DNA of 64,000 bases from CAWCTB01 sp963798275 (GTDB lineage: Bacteria > Acidobacteriota > Terriglobia > Terriglobales > Acidobacteriaceae): NCBI GenBank assembly GCA_963798275.1, contig CAWCTB010000051.1:124001-188000 (forward strand), written 5' to 3'. Positions 55,370 to 64,000 of the stretch are shown one piece after another (the stretch's first letter is position 1; the number at the start of each line of letters is the position of its first letter). The notes under the pieces were generated by a model. That model saw nothing but the letters and a program-made list of their open reading frames with translations, made no database searches and had not been told where the DNA came from. The position numbers were made by a program, and so were the translations under genes.

Positions 55370-56686
55370 CTATCGTTGGATGAACTCGTCGTTGTGAACC
55401 ACGAATTCCGGATAGGCTCCCGCTCCCAGCTCGTGGAGGTCCATGCCTTGACGCTCGCCGTCGGGATCGACCCGCTGCGGATAGAAGCGATTCAGCAGCC
55501 AGTTCAGGCGATAGGTGAGGGGTAGGACGAAGCCGAGCAGGGTTGCGATTCCAACTATCTGCGCCAGCCACTGCCCATTGGCTGGGCTCTGCCCGGGAAA
55601 TTTGGCGAACAGGCCGGCCGCAAGCAGACCCCACAAGCCAGCGACTGCGTGCACCGGAATCGCTCCTCCCGGGTCGTCCACTTTGAGCCACATCTCGAAC
55701 CAGTCAACCGCGAACGTCACCAGGATGCCCGCAACGAAACCAATGAGCAGAGCCGCCGCTGGTTTCAGAGACGCCGCGGCCGCACTGCTCGCGACTAACC
55801 CACCGACCCAGCCATTGGCTGTGATAGAGGCATCGGGTCTGCCGAAACGAATGCGCGTTATCGTCAGTGCTATCAGCCCCGATGCCGCTGCCGACAGAGT
55901 TGTGTTGACGGCAACCAGTACTGCGCGCCCCGGCTGGGCATGGTTGAAGAGAATCGCTCCTGCGGAGTTCAAACCCAACCAGCCAAGCCACGCCAGAAGA
56001 CAGCCAAACACGACGTAGACGACGTTGTGTCCCGGGATGCCGGCGGGGATGCCTTCCGCAGAGTATTTATCGAGGCGTGGACCAAGAATCCAGACCAGGG
56101 CCAAGGCAGTCAGGCCGCCGACCACCTGAATCGATCCTGCACCGCCGACATCGAGGAATCCACGTCCCAGTCCGTAGTTGGCGCCGAGCTGCGCCAGCCA
56201 GCCTCCATCCCACGCCCAGTGCGCGAAAATCGGATACGTGCACCCGGCAAGGATCGCCGTGGAGGCGCAACACGCGCCAAGCCGCCAGCGGTCGGCTGCG
56301 GCGCTGAGTGGAATCAAGGCGACGAATCCGGCTCCGAACATTTGCAGCAGGGTCACCAGCGAAGCAGGCGATCCATCAAGTTCGACGCCGCGAAGAAAGA
56401 ACGGTTCCGCGGCTATCCAGTCCCACGGCTTACCACCGATGGTCCAAACGTGGGCTGGCGCGCCGGCAAAGCCAGCCCAGGCGAATCCGCAGACGACATA
56501 GACAATCGAAGCCACTGAGATCGCGCAGAGCGAGGCCAGCATGGCGTGCGCGGCGCTGCGTGATCGGCCGAGCCCATTATTGATCAGGGCCAGACCGGCC
56601 ATCGCCAGCGGGACGATAAGAATAGAGAAGAGACAAACCGCCCAAGCCGGAGTGTCGGAAAATGCCGGCACGGCCCCAGGAATCAC
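55370..56686 (-). CDS. Amt/Mep-family ammonium transporter homologue with altered pore residue
   Basis: A 438-residue protein with eleven hydrophobic segments and Amt landmarks. The first of the two pore histidines (expected after Asp-x-Ala-Gly-Gly) is Gln187 in Asp-Val-Gly-Gly-Ala-Gly-Ser-Ile-Gln, whereas the second, His346, is kept in Ile-Pro-Val-His. A cytoplasmic tail of about 40 residues follows the last helix. The start is a GTG that overlaps the stop of a 59-codon gene (GTGA), so it is translationally coupled. Conventional ammonium transport is likely altered; a sensor role is possible. It is convergent with the kinase. Confidence 0.85.
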   Translation of the reverse strand: MIPGAVPAFSDTPAWAVCLFSILIVPLAMAGLALINNGLGRSRSAAHAMLASLCAISVASIVYVVCGFAWAGFAGAPAHVWTIGGKPWDWIAAEPFFLRGVELDGSPASLVTLLQMFGAGFVALIPLSAAADRWRLGACCASTAILAGCTYPIFAHWAWDGGWLAQLGANYGLGRGFLDVGGAGSIQVVGGLTALALVWILGPRLDKYSAEGIPAGIPGHNVVYVVFGCLLAWLGWLGLNSAGAILFNHAQPGRAVLVAVNTTLSAAASGLIALTITRIRFGRPDASITANGWVGGLVASSAAAASLKPAAALLIGFVAGILVTFAVDWFEMWLKVDDPGGAIPVHAVAGLWGLLAAGLFAKFPGQSPANGQWLAQIVGIATLLGFVLPLTYRLNWLLNRFYPQRVDPDGERQGMDLHELGAGAYPEFVVHNDEFIQR

Positions 56687-56862
56687 TGAGGTTCCTCACT
56701 CACCTGCATATGGGAATGAAACAGGAGGACTAGTCCCATCAATTCCACGGCAATACCTGCCACCACAAAAGCAGTTAGTGCGGTGGTGGACCGAAGAAGA
56801 TCCAGCGCGGACAGGACAATCGTCCACCCCGCCAGCAACAGTAAAATGCCCGCAAGCCTCAT
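56683..56862 (-). CDS. 59-residue two-helix membrane protein coupled to the Amt homologue
   Basis: The ATG at 56862 opens a frame with hydrophobic helices at residues 3-20 and 29-48, a short loop and a small acidic end. Its TGA overlaps the start GTG of the Amt gene by four bases on the same strand, a sign of translational coupling. There is no strong ribosome site. I do not recognise a family. Because of the coupling it may be a small subunit or regulator of the transporter. It is short, so codon evidence is limited. Confidence 0.6.
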   Translation of the reverse strand: MRLAGILLLLAGWTIVLSALDLLRSTTALTAFVVAGIAVELMGLVLLFHSHMQVSEEPQ

Positions 56863-57083
56863 GGATTGTGTCGAACAACAGAACTACATTTGGGAAGGAC
56901 CGCGCCCGCAACCGACGCCAGCGTCCGATCCAACGAACCCCGCCAATTTACAAGGGTATGGTTCGCCCGGACGTGCGTCCAATCGATTTTTTTGATGGAG
57001 GTTAGAAGCGGGAGCCTGTGGAAACTGTGGAAACCGGTTGTTACTATAGAGTCCAGATTCGCCGTACCATCCTGACCATCCTC

Positions 57084-57446
57084 ATGAGAGACATCCTGAA
57101 CCAGATAGTCGCCAATCGCGCAGGTACGCTCACCGTGCTGCTGTTTGCCGCTTTCCTGGAAGCCTTTGGAGATTCCTGCTTCCAGGCTGGCCTCTACCGC
57201 TCATCGGGGGCGGCGCGCTACGTTTCTTTTGCCGGAGGAGCCATCGCTTTGGCGTTCTACGGATTGCTCGTGAACACCCCTCCCTGGGATTTCGGCAGGC
57301 TGTTGGGGCTGTATGTGGTGCTGTTTTTCCTGGTGGCGCAAATTCTGGCAAAGGTGCGATTCAACCAGACTCCGACGCCGCCGATTTTGCTGGGCGGCTC
57401 GCTCATCGTGGCCGGAGGCATGATCATCTCGTTTTGGCGGAAGTGA
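57084..57446 (+). CDS. Small four-helix membrane protein
   Basis: A 120-residue hydrophobic protein from the ATG at 57084; the frame extends upstream, but the family-like start is at Arg-Asp-Ile-Leu-Asn. Four membrane segments are predicted with a Phe-Gly-Asp-Ser-Cys-Phe-Gln-Ala loop. It vaguely resembles small multidrug or EamA-type helices. Function is unknown. It lies upstream of proB, on the same strand, 89 bases away. Confidence 0.65.
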   Translation: MRDILNQIVANRAGTLTVLLFAAFLEAFGDSCFQAGLYRSSGAARYVSFAGGAIALAFYGLLVNTPPWDFGRLLGLYVVLFFLVAQILAKVRFNQTPTPPILLGGSLIVAGGMIISFWRK

Positions 57447-57535
57447 GCAGCCAGCAATCGCGTTTCGGCAAGAGACGCTGAATGGTTTTCCCGATAGGAT
57501 AAGTAGATTGACAGACAGATCAGGGGCAACGACTC

Positions 57536-58435
57536 ATGGCAACGCCAAAACTTGACCAGCCCGCGCTGTCCGGGGGCGAGGCAACGGTGGCTTTAATGGG
57601 CTCAGGCGACGGCCGTCGCCGGGTGGCACAAGCTCGCCGCATCGTGATCAAGCTGGGCACGAATGTCATCATGCGCGACGACGGCAAGATTGCGCTCGGC
57701 CGCCTGTACGGCATCGTCGAGTCGGTAGCGAAGTTGCGCGATGAAGGCCGGGAAGTGCTGCTGGTTTCTTCCGGCGCCGTCGGCCTGGGCATGGAACGCA
57801 TCGGAGTCGCGAAGCGCCCGGTTGAACTGTCGGAGATCCAGGCCTGTGCCGCTATCGGGCAGAGCCGGCTCATGTCGATCTACGACGACGCCTTCGAGAA
57901 GCTCGGCTGTCGCATTGCGCAAATATTGCTGACGGAAGACGATTTCCGCGATCCGGTTCGCTATGGCAACCTGCGGGCGACGCTGTCTTCGCTGTTGAGT
58001 CTTGGCGTAATCCCTGTGATCAATGAGAACGACACCGTATCGACGATGGAGCTCGACCGCCCGTCCGATTCTCCGGAACGGGAACGTGTCTTCGGAGACA
58101 ACGACAAGCTGTCGGCCCTGGTCATGACGCATGTCGATGCTGACCTGTTGGTCTTGCTGTCTGACGTCGACGGGCTGTACTCCGGCGATCCCGAGAACGA
58201 GGGCGCGCAGATCGTCAGTGAGGTAAAGGAAGTCACCGACGCTGTGCGGCGTCTGGCGCAAGGCAAGAACGGCCGAGGCCGCGGCGGCATGTCGACGAAA
58301 CTGGAAGCAGCCCGCATCGTCTCCGAGTCGCAGCGTTTGGCGGTGATCGCGAATGGGCGAACTCCGCATGTGATCGAGCGTGTCTGCGCAGGCGAGCGCA
58401 TTGGCACGCTGTTTCTCTCACGGAGTGCGGACTGA
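57536..58435 (+). CDS. proB: Glutamate 5-kinase (no PUA domain)
   Basis: A 299-residue amino acid kinase that phosphorylates glutamate, the first step of proline synthesis. It has Ile-Val-Ile-Lys-Leu-Gly-Thr-Asn near residue 37, Val-Ser-Ser-Gly-Ala-Val-Gly-Leu-Gly, and Phe-Gly-Asp-Asn-Asp-Lys-Leu-Ser. The C-terminal PUA domain of the longer family form (about 370 residues) is absent; the extra N-terminal 30 residues are Ala/Gly-rich. The stop overlaps the proA start (TGATG), so they are one operon. Confidence 0.92.
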   Translation: MATPKLDQPALSGGEATVALMGSGDGRRRVAQARRIVIKLGTNVIMRDDGKIALGRLYGIVESVAKLRDEGREVLLVSSGAVGLGMERIGVAKRPVELSEIQACAAIGQSRLMSIYDDAFEKLGCRIAQILLTEDDFRDPVRYGNLRATLSSLLSLGVIPVINENDTVSTMELDRPSDSPERERVFGDNDKLSALVMTHVDADLLVLLSDVDGLYSGDPENEGAQIVSEVKEVTDAVRRLAQGKNGRGRGGMSTKLEAARIVSESQRLAVIANGRTPHVIERVCAGERIGTLFLSRSAD

Positions 58436-59766
58436 TGTCCTCCGTCCGCGAGATCGCAGAAGGCAGTAAGCGTGCCTCGCGAGCGCTGGCGAGAGTGCCC
58501 GGGCGAACCCGGGATGAGGCGATTTGCGCGGTAGCGACTGCGATCGAAGCCAATCGGTCGCACCTGCTCGAGGTCAACCGCTGTGATGTAGCCGACGGCG
58601 AGAAGCTAGTCGCGCGCGGAGAGATGTCTTCCGCCACCTTGGACCGGCTGCGGCTGAGCGACTCCAAGATTGCGGAGATGGTGCACTCTGTGCGGGCAGT
58701 GGCCGATCTGGCAGACCCGATCGGAATCATTCTCGACCGCACCGAACTCGATGCCGGCCTCGTGCTGGACCGCGTGAGCTGTCCGCTGGGTGTGCTGGCA
58801 GTTATCTTCGAAGCGCGGCCTGACGCCGTAACCCAGATCAGCGCGCTCGCGCTGAAGTCGGGCAATGCCGTCATCCTGAAAGCTGGCAGGGAAGTCGAGC
58901 GCACGGCCTCATTGCTGGTCGAGATCATTCGCGAAACGATCGAGCACCACGACGTTCCGGCAGACGCCGTCAGCTTGGTCACCGGCAGGGAAGCGGTTCA
59001 CGAACTACTCGGCATGTCCGATTTGGTGGACCTGGTCATTCCGCGAGGATCGAAGCAGCTTGTCGAGTTCGTGCAGTCTTCGACGCGCATTCCGGTGCTG
59101 GGCCATGCCGAGGGCGTTTGTCATGTGTACGTCGACTCCGCTGCCGATGTGGCGATGGCACTCGCCATCGTCGACGACGCCAAGACCGACTATCCCGCCG
59201 CCTGCAACGCTGCCGAAACGGTGCTGGTGCATGAGGCGATTGCCGCCTTGTTCCTTCCGGTGCTGGTACAACGCTTGCAATCCCGTGGTGTTCGTTTGCG
59301 CGGATGCGCGAAGACGCTCCGCATCTTGAATGACCCCAGGATCGAACCCGTCTCCGACAGCGAATGGCACTGCGAATATGGCGACCTGACGCTGGCAGTG
59401 CGGGTGGTCAGCGGAATCGACGAAGCCATCGATCACATTCACCGCTACGGTTCTTCACATACCGAGACCATTGTTACGTCAGACGAAGCCGCGGCAGAGC
59501 GCTTCCTGCTGGAGGTCGATGCGGCGGGGGTCTATCACAACGCTTCCACGCGGTTCGCCGATGGATACCGCTACGGCTTTGGCGCGGAGGTGGGCGTCAG
59601 CACGAGCAAGCTGCATGCCCGCGGGCCGGTCGGGCTGAGCGGGCTCACGACCTATAAATACATTCTGCGCGGCCACGGGCAGATCGGCCGCGACTATCAT
59701 GGACCGAATGCGCGGAGATTCCGGCATACGCGGCTTTCGCTCCAGCAGGAAGGCAGCGATTCGTAA
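58435..59766 (+). CDS. proA: Glutamate-5-semialdehyde dehydrogenase (gamma-glutamyl phosphate reductase)
   Basis: A 443-residue enzyme that makes glutamate-5-semialdehyde, the second step of proline synthesis. The active-site Cys257 lies in Tyr-Pro-Ala-Ala-Cys-Asn-Ala-Ala-Glu-Thr; the cofactor region Val-Ile-Leu-Lys-Ala-Gly-Arg-Glu and the end Gly-Pro-Val-Gly-Leu-Ser-Gly-Leu-Thr-Thr-Tyr-Lys are intact. Length is normal. It is coupled with proB. The D-aminoacylase gene starts 19 bases later on the same strand. Confidence 0.95.
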   Translation: MSSVREIAEGSKRASRALARVPGRTRDEAICAVATAIEANRSHLLEVNRCDVADGEKLVARGEMSSATLDRLRLSDSKIAEMVHSVRAVADLADPIGIILDRTELDAGLVLDRVSCPLGVLAVIFEARPDAVTQISALALKSGNAVILKAGREVERTASLLVEIIRETIEHHDVPADAVSLVTGREAVHELLGMSDLVDLVIPRGSKQLVEFVQSSTRIPVLGHAEGVCHVYVDSAADVAMALAIVDDAKTDYPAACNAAETVLVHEAIAALFLPVLVQRLQSRGVRLRGCAKTLRILNDPRIEPVSDSEWHCEYGDLTLAVRVVSGIDEAIDHIHRYGSSHTETIVTSDEAAAERFLLEVDAAGVYHNASTRFADGYRYGFGAEVGVSTSKLHARGPVGLSGLTTYKYILRGHGQIGRDYHGPNARRFRHTRLSLQQEGSDS

Positions 59767-59784
59767 CCGTTATAGGCCAGGTTC

Positions 59785-61227
59785 GTGAAGCACAGCGACA
59801 CCCTCATTCGCAATGTCCAGATCATCGATGGCAGCGGCGGCGAGCCTCGCGTGGGGGACGTGGCGATCGAGGGCGGACGAATGCTGGAAATTGGCTGCCT
59901 CTCTGATGTCAGAGCGGATCACGTCGTAGACGGGGGCGGGCTGGCTCTCGCACCTGGCTTCATCGATACCCACACCCACGACGACCTATACCTGCTGCGC
60001 GCTCCGGAGGTCCTGCCCAAGCTTTCGCAGGGCGTGACCACGGTCATCGTGGGAAACTGCGGCATCAGCGCCGCCCCGGTGCATTTGCAGAACGGGCTGC
60101 CCGAGCCGATGAACCTGCTGGGCGAAGCGAGCGCGTTTCGCTATCCGGCCTTTCGCGATTACGTCAGTGCAGTCGAGGCAGCACAGCCCGCGGTCAATGT
60201 CGCCGCGCTGGTGGGGCACACCGCGCTGCGCAACAATCACCTGGATCGCCTTGACCGTCCAGCGACGTCAGACGAGATTACCGCCATGCGCCGCCAACTG
60301 GCCGAGGCGCTGGAATGCGGTGCTCTTGGCTTGAGCACCGGGCTCGCCTATGGATCGGCAATCGCGGCGACCACGGAAGAAGTGGTTGCGTTGTGCGAGC
60401 CGCTGGCCAGCCAGGGGGGAATTTACGCCACGCACGTGCGCAACGAACGCGATCGCGTGCTGGAGGCAGTCGCGGAAGCCCTGCACATCGGTGAGGAATC
60501 CCGTGCGCGCGTCATCGTTTCTCACCTGAAGTGTGCCGGCGTCGACAACTGGGGTAAGAGCGGAGATCTCCTCAACTCGCTGGAAGCTTCGCAGCAGGAA
60601 AACGCGGTTGGCTGGGACTGTTATCCCTACGCCGCCAGTTCGACCACACTCGACCTGTACCAGGTTGACGAGCGCATCGCCATTCGAATTACCCGTTCCG
60701 ATCCGCATCCTGAAATGGCTGGCCAGACACTCGCCCAGATCGCCGCGTTGTGGGGCGTCACCCAGATTGAAGCTGCGCGCCGCCTGCAACCGGCAGGGGC
60801 GATTTACCACAGCATGGCGGAGGACGATGTGCGCCGCATCCTGCGGCATCCCGGCACCATGATCGGCTCCGATGGCCTGCCCAACGACCCTCTGCCCCAT
60901 CCCCGGCTGTGGGGGACGTTTCCGCGCGTGCTCGGTCATTACAGCCGCGAGCAGAAGCTGTTTTCGCTGAGCGAAGCAGTGCGTAAGATGACCAGTCTGC
61001 CGGCCGAGCGTTTCGGCTTGACCAATCGTGGCCGGGTGCGAGAAGGTTACGCGGCAGACCTGGTGCTGTTCGATCCAGTGCAGGTGCGCGACAATGCTGA
61101 CTTCACCGACCCGGTGCGGCCTTCTACCGGCATTGAGGCTGTCTGGGTAAATGGTGTGCTCTCGTATTCCAATGGGGATTCAACCGGCCAGCGCGCCGGG
61201 CGCTTTCTGCGGCGCGCGGCAGCGTAA
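59785..61227 (+). CDS. N-acyl-D-amino-acid deacylase
   Basis: A 480-residue amidohydrolase from a GTG start. The metal motif His63-Thr-His65 lies in Phe-Ile-Asp-Thr-His-Thr-His-Asp-Asp, preceded by the family's N-terminal strand set. Other motifs are Gly-Val-Thr-Thr-Val-Ile-Val-Gly-Asn-Cys-Gly and Thr-His-Val-Arg-Asn-Glu. It frees D-amino acids from N-acyl forms. It follows proBA and precedes a GntP-family permease, which fits uptake and use of D-amino acids or their derivatives. Confidence 0.9.
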   Translation: MKHSDTLIRNVQIIDGSGGEPRVGDVAIEGGRMLEIGCLSDVRADHVVDGGGLALAPGFIDTHTHDDLYLLRAPEVLPKLSQGVTTVIVGNCGISAAPVHLQNGLPEPMNLLGEASAFRYPAFRDYVSAVEAAQPAVNVAALVGHTALRNNHLDRLDRPATSDEITAMRRQLAEALECGALGLSTGLAYGSAIAATTEEVVALCEPLASQGGIYATHVRNERDRVLEAVAEALHIGEESRARVIVSHLKCAGVDNWGKSGDLLNSLEASQQENAVGWDCYPYAASSTTLDLYQVDERIAIRITRSDPHPEMAGQTLAQIAALWGVTQIEAARRLQPAGAIYHSMAEDDVRRILRHPGTMIGSDGLPNDPLPHPRLWGTFPRVLGHYSREQKLFSLSEAVRKMTSLPAERFGLTNRGRVREGYAADLVLFDPVQVRDNADFTDPVRPSTGIEAVWVNGVLSYSNGDSTGQRAGRFLRRAAA

Positions 61228-61270
61228 GCGAAGCAGCAATCGCCAGTGAGCGGTTTGTCTCATCCAACCT

Positions 61271-62617
61271 ATGATCAACAGCCGCGACACCTTCCTGCTG
61301 CTCTCCGCTCTGGCCTCCATCCTGGCAGTGGTCATCCTGATCGCGCGCTTCAAGGTCAATCCTTTTATTGTGCTGATGACCGCTTCGCTGGGACTGGCTC
61401 TGGTCACCGGCATGCCCGCGCAGGCGATCGTCAAGTCGTTCGAAGTCGGTGTCGGCGGCACGCTCGGGCACATCGCTATCATCGTGGCGCTCGGAACCAT
61501 GCTGGGCAAGATGATGGCGGAATCGGGTGGCGCCGACCGTATTGCCTACACGCTCATCCACCTCTTTGGTGAGCGGAACGTATCGTGGGCGATGGTGGTG
61601 ATCGGCTTTCTGGTTGGCCTGCCGGTTTTCTTCGAAGTCGGTTTCGTGCTGCTGATACCGATCGCGTTTACCGTCGCGCGGCGCACCGGGACGTCGCTGA
61701 TCCTTGTCGGCCTCCCCATGGTCGCTGGACTGTCGGTAGTGCACGGGCTGGTGCCCCCTCATCCAGCGGCCATGTTGGCGGTCACGGCCTATAACGCGGA
61801 CATCGGGCGCACCGTCCTGTTCGCCTTGCTAGTAGGGATACCTACGGCGATTATCGCCGGTCCTCTCTATGCGCGTTTCATCGCGCCCCATGTCCAGGTC
61901 GATCCCCACAATCCCATCGCCGAGGAATTCATCGACGATAACCCGCATCGCGACTTGCCCAGCTTCGGGCTGACGCTGGCCACGATTCTGTTGCCGATTG
62001 CTCTCATGCTGCTGGGAAGTTGGGCCGATTTCTTCGCCGCGCCCCAGAGTCGCGCCAACGAACTGCTGCGCATGCTCGGCAGCGCGGATCTCGCTCTGCT
62101 GATTGGCGCCGCAGTGAGCTTCGTTACGCTAGGCACCATGCGCGGTTTCAGCCGCGAGACGATCCTGAAGTACTCGGTGGAGTGCCTGGCCCCGACCGCC
62201 ATGATTACCCTGCTGGTCGGCGCCGGCGGAGGCTTTGGCCGCATCCTGCAGGACAGCGGCACCTCGCAGGCCATCGTCAATCTGGCGCTACATGCGCACT
62301 TGTCCGTTCTGTTTTCCGCATGGCTGGTGGCGGCACTGGTGCGGCTGGCTACGGGATCGTCGACGGTTGCCATGACCATGGCCGCAGGAATCATCGCGCC
62401 CATTGCGGCGCACACCACCGTTCGACCTGAGTTGCTGACGATTGCTACCGGCGCCGGTTCGCTCATCTTCTCGCATTTCAACGACGGCGGCTTCTGGCTG
62501 GTGAAGGAGTACTTCGGCATAAGCGTGGCGGATACGCTGAAGAGCTGGTCGATTTGCGAGACCATCATTTCCGTGGTGGCGCTGCTGCTGACCCTGGCGC
62601 TGTCGGTGGTGGTCTGA
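61271..62617 (+). CDS. GntP-family permease (gluconate or D-amino acid type)
   Basis: A 448-residue inner-membrane protein with about twelve helices and family motifs (Phe-Glu-Val-Gly-Val-Gly-Gly-Thr-Leu, Phe-Phe-Glu-Val-Gly-Phe-Val, Val-Pro-Pro-His-Pro). E. coli GntT imports gluconate, while DsdX of this same family imports D-serine. The neighbour is an N-acyl-D-amino-acid deacylase, so a D-amino acid substrate is as plausible as gluconate. It begins 43 bases after the deacylase. Confidence 0.9.
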   Translation: MINSRDTFLLLSALASILAVVILIARFKVNPFIVLMTASLGLALVTGMPAQAIVKSFEVGVGGTLGHIAIIVALGTMLGKMMAESGGADRIAYTLIHLFGERNVSWAMVVIGFLVGLPVFFEVGFVLLIPIAFTVARRTGTSLILVGLPMVAGLSVVHGLVPPHPAAMLAVTAYNADIGRTVLFALLVGIPTAIIAGPLYARFIAPHVQVDPHNPIAEEFIDDNPHRDLPSFGLTLATILLPIALMLLGSWADFFAAPQSRANELLRMLGSADLALLIGAAVSFVTLGTMRGFSRETILKYSVECLAPTAMITLLVGAGGGFGRILQDSGTSQAIVNLALHAHLSVLFSAWLVAALVRLATGSSTVAMTMAAGIIAPIAAHTTVRPELLTIATGAGSLIFSHFNDGGFWLVKEYFGISVADTLKSWSICETIISVVALLLTLALSVVV

Positions 62618-62673
62618 GCCGGGGGGCGGGTCCGCTTGCGCTGTCCGGGCGAATGCGTTCTTATGAGGGAGTC

Positions 62674-63832
62674 ATGAAGCGATTGTTTCTGGCCTGCTCT
62701 GCCCTGTTGCTCTCGATGCCTTCTCAATCGCTCGCCGCGAACAGCTCGGCGAACCAGTACCTGCTCTACGTGGGCACCTACACCACGGGCGAGAGCAAGG
62801 GAATCTACGCCTATCGTTACGACAGTGCTTCCGGCAAAACGGAATCGCTTGGGCTTGCCGCCGCCACCGTGAATCCGTCGTTCGTGGCCGCCGATCCCAC
62901 CGGCCGATTTTTGTACGCAGTCAACGAAACAGGCGACTACCACGGGGCCAGCAGCGGCGCGATCAGCGCCTTTGCCATCGATCGCCAGACCGGCAAGTTG
63001 ACTCTGTTGAATGAGCTGGCATCGCGCGGAGCCGACCCCTGCTATATCTCCCTCGACAAAACAGGGAAGTACTTGCTGGTGGCGAACTACACTGGCGGAA
63101 ACATTGCCGTGTTCCCGGTGGCCAAGGACGGGAAGCTCGAGGGAGCTTTCCGCTTTCGTGCAACACACCGGCTCCAGCGTGAACCCGAAGCGCCAGGAAG
63201 CGGCGCACGCACACTGGATCGAGACTACGGCTGACAACCGTTTCGTCATCGTCGCCGATCTTGGGCTCGACAAGCTGATGGTGTATCGCTTCGAGCCGAA
63301 GATCAGCTTTTCCTTGACTCCCAGCGATCCTCCCTTCACCGCGATTGAGCCGGGGTCGGGTCCGCGTCACGTCGCATTCCGCCCCGACAACAAGTTTGCC
63401 TACGTAATCAGCGAGCTCGCTTCGACCGTCACGGTGCTTTCCTACGACAGCACCAAGGGTGTACTCACCCCGGTGCAGACCATCTCGACGCTGCCGAAAG
63501 ATTTCTCCGGCCACAACGATGCAGCCGAGATCCACGTGCATCCCAATGGCAAATTTCTTTATGCTTCGAACCGGGGGGCCGACAGCATTGTCGTCTACTC
63601 GATCGATCAGAAGTCCGGGCGGCTGAGCCTGGTCGAGGACGTCCCCACCCAGGGAAAGACGCCGCGCAACTTCGAAATCGATCCCAGCGGCTCGCGCCTG
63701 CTGGTGGCTAACCAGGAAAGCGGCAACATCGTGGTCTTCAACCTTGACACCAAAACCGGGCGGCTCTCGGCAACCGGAGAAATTCTGCCCGTGGCCGCGC
63801 CCGTGTCCTTGCGGTTCGTGCCCGCCGAGTGA
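62674..63832 (+). CDS. Lactonase-family (YbhE/6-phosphogluconolactonase-like) beta-propeller (one frameshift)
   Basis: The ATG at 62674 opens a signal peptide ending Ser-Leu-Ala-Ala-Asn; the frame shifts near 63150-63175 and continues to 63832, for about 385 residues. Propeller blades repeat Gly-Lys-Phe-Leu-Tyr-Ala-x-Asn motifs, with His in Gly-Pro-Arg-His-Val and Glu-Ile-His-Val-His-Pro-Asn-Gly. Cytoplasmic relatives hydrolyse 6-phosphogluconolactone; this one is probably secreted, so its substrate may be another lactone. It lies after the GntP permease in the same direction. Confidence 0.85.
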
Positions 63833-63854
63833 AGTGCACCGCCAGCATAGCGGT

Positions 63855-64000
63855 TCAGGGAGCCGGTTTAAACAGGTCGGTAAATTGCTTGACGTTTTCC
63901 GGCGCGGCCACGGTCCAGGCGGTCAGGTTGGAAAGCAGGTTGACCTGGAGCGGAGAGAGTTCGGTCTCAAGCGTGTCGTAGTGCGGGAAACCAAGGAGCA
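63855..64000 (-). CDS. C-terminal end of an unidentified protein, cut by the window
   Basis: One open minus-strand frame enters from the right edge and stops with TGA at 63857-63855, giving the last 47 residues (Asp-Thr-Leu-Glu-Thr-Glu-Leu at the start, ending Leu-Phe-Lys-Pro-Ala-Pro). It is convergent with the lactonase gene. No family could be named from so little. Confidence 0.45.
   Translation of the reverse strand, partial: LLGFPHYDTLETELSPLQVNLLSNLTAWTVAAPENVKQFTDLFKPAP

Noticed and set aside
1..64000. Programmed ribosomal frameshifting as the cause of the many frame breaks
   Set aside because: No shared slippery site or following hairpin was seen; the breaks differ in direction and sequence context and hit unrelated genes.
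1..64000. tRNA, rRNA and CRISPR arrays
   Set aside because: I looked for tRNA T-loop words (GGTTCGA) with paired arms, conserved rRNA segments and regularly spaced repeats; nothing convincing was found. A covariance search would be decisive.

Overview
The window looks like a chromosomal segment of an Acidobacteriota bacterium (Terriglobia, Koribacter-like). The grounds are a VWFA-related acidobacterial-domain protein, a short Cys/His-rich protein (starts MRHCEHV) of a type I recognise only from Acidobacteria, PEP-CTERM proteins, a kumamolisin-type S53 protease, high GC and dispersed palindromic intergenic repeats. No rRNA, tRNA or CRISPR was seen. About a dozen otherwise well-preserved genes are broken by single-base frame changes. 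Several of them are housekeeping genes (ppc, ftcD, an S41 protease), so many of these breaks may be errors of a draft or metagenomic assembly.

Layout. 0-16 kb: end of an ABC permease; a coupled methyltransferase-fetA-fetB operon; an alkyltransferase-like protein; a STAS protein; a DHH phosphoesterase and an S41 protease converging on a terminator; tatA-tatC; a kelch-type propeller protein; a PEP-CTERM protein; a PagL-like protein; ftcD; cysS. 16-21.5 kb: an accessory stretch with a Cys/His-rich lineage protein, a RelE-type toxin-antitoxin pair and a heavily decayed MmeI-family restriction-modification gene. 21.5-33.4 kb: an S53 protease with a Thr-Pro/Lys-Pro tail, the VWFA-related protein, glycogen phosphorylase, a radical SAM protein, an NTF2-like protein, a DUF2490 protein, a MerA/Lpd-like oxidoreductase and a DUF4126 protein. 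33.5-41.4 kb: TPR protein, NfeD protease, slipin and SPOR protein in one direction; PilZ and ppc in the other. 41.5-43.2 kb: an IS110-type element. 43.2-57.5 kb: secreted proteins, a LysR regulator, a porin and an APC permease, a PP2C phosphatase and Ser/Thr kinase, and an Amt homologue coupled to a 59-residue membrane protein. 57.5-64 kb: proB-proA, an N-acyl-D-amino-acid deacylase, a GntP-family permease and a lactonase-family propeller.

Most notable: (1) four copies of a non-autonomous, MITE-like repeat with imperfect terminal inverted repeats; in three copies the terminus supplies or overlaps the stop codon of the adjoining reading frame. (2) An Amt homologue with the first pore histidine replaced by glutamine, translationally coupled to a tiny two-helix membrane protein. 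(3) An IS110 element with nested inverted repeats and two non-coding ends that could hold its guide RNA. (4) A decayed Type IIL-like restriction-modification gene next to a toxin-antitoxin pair.
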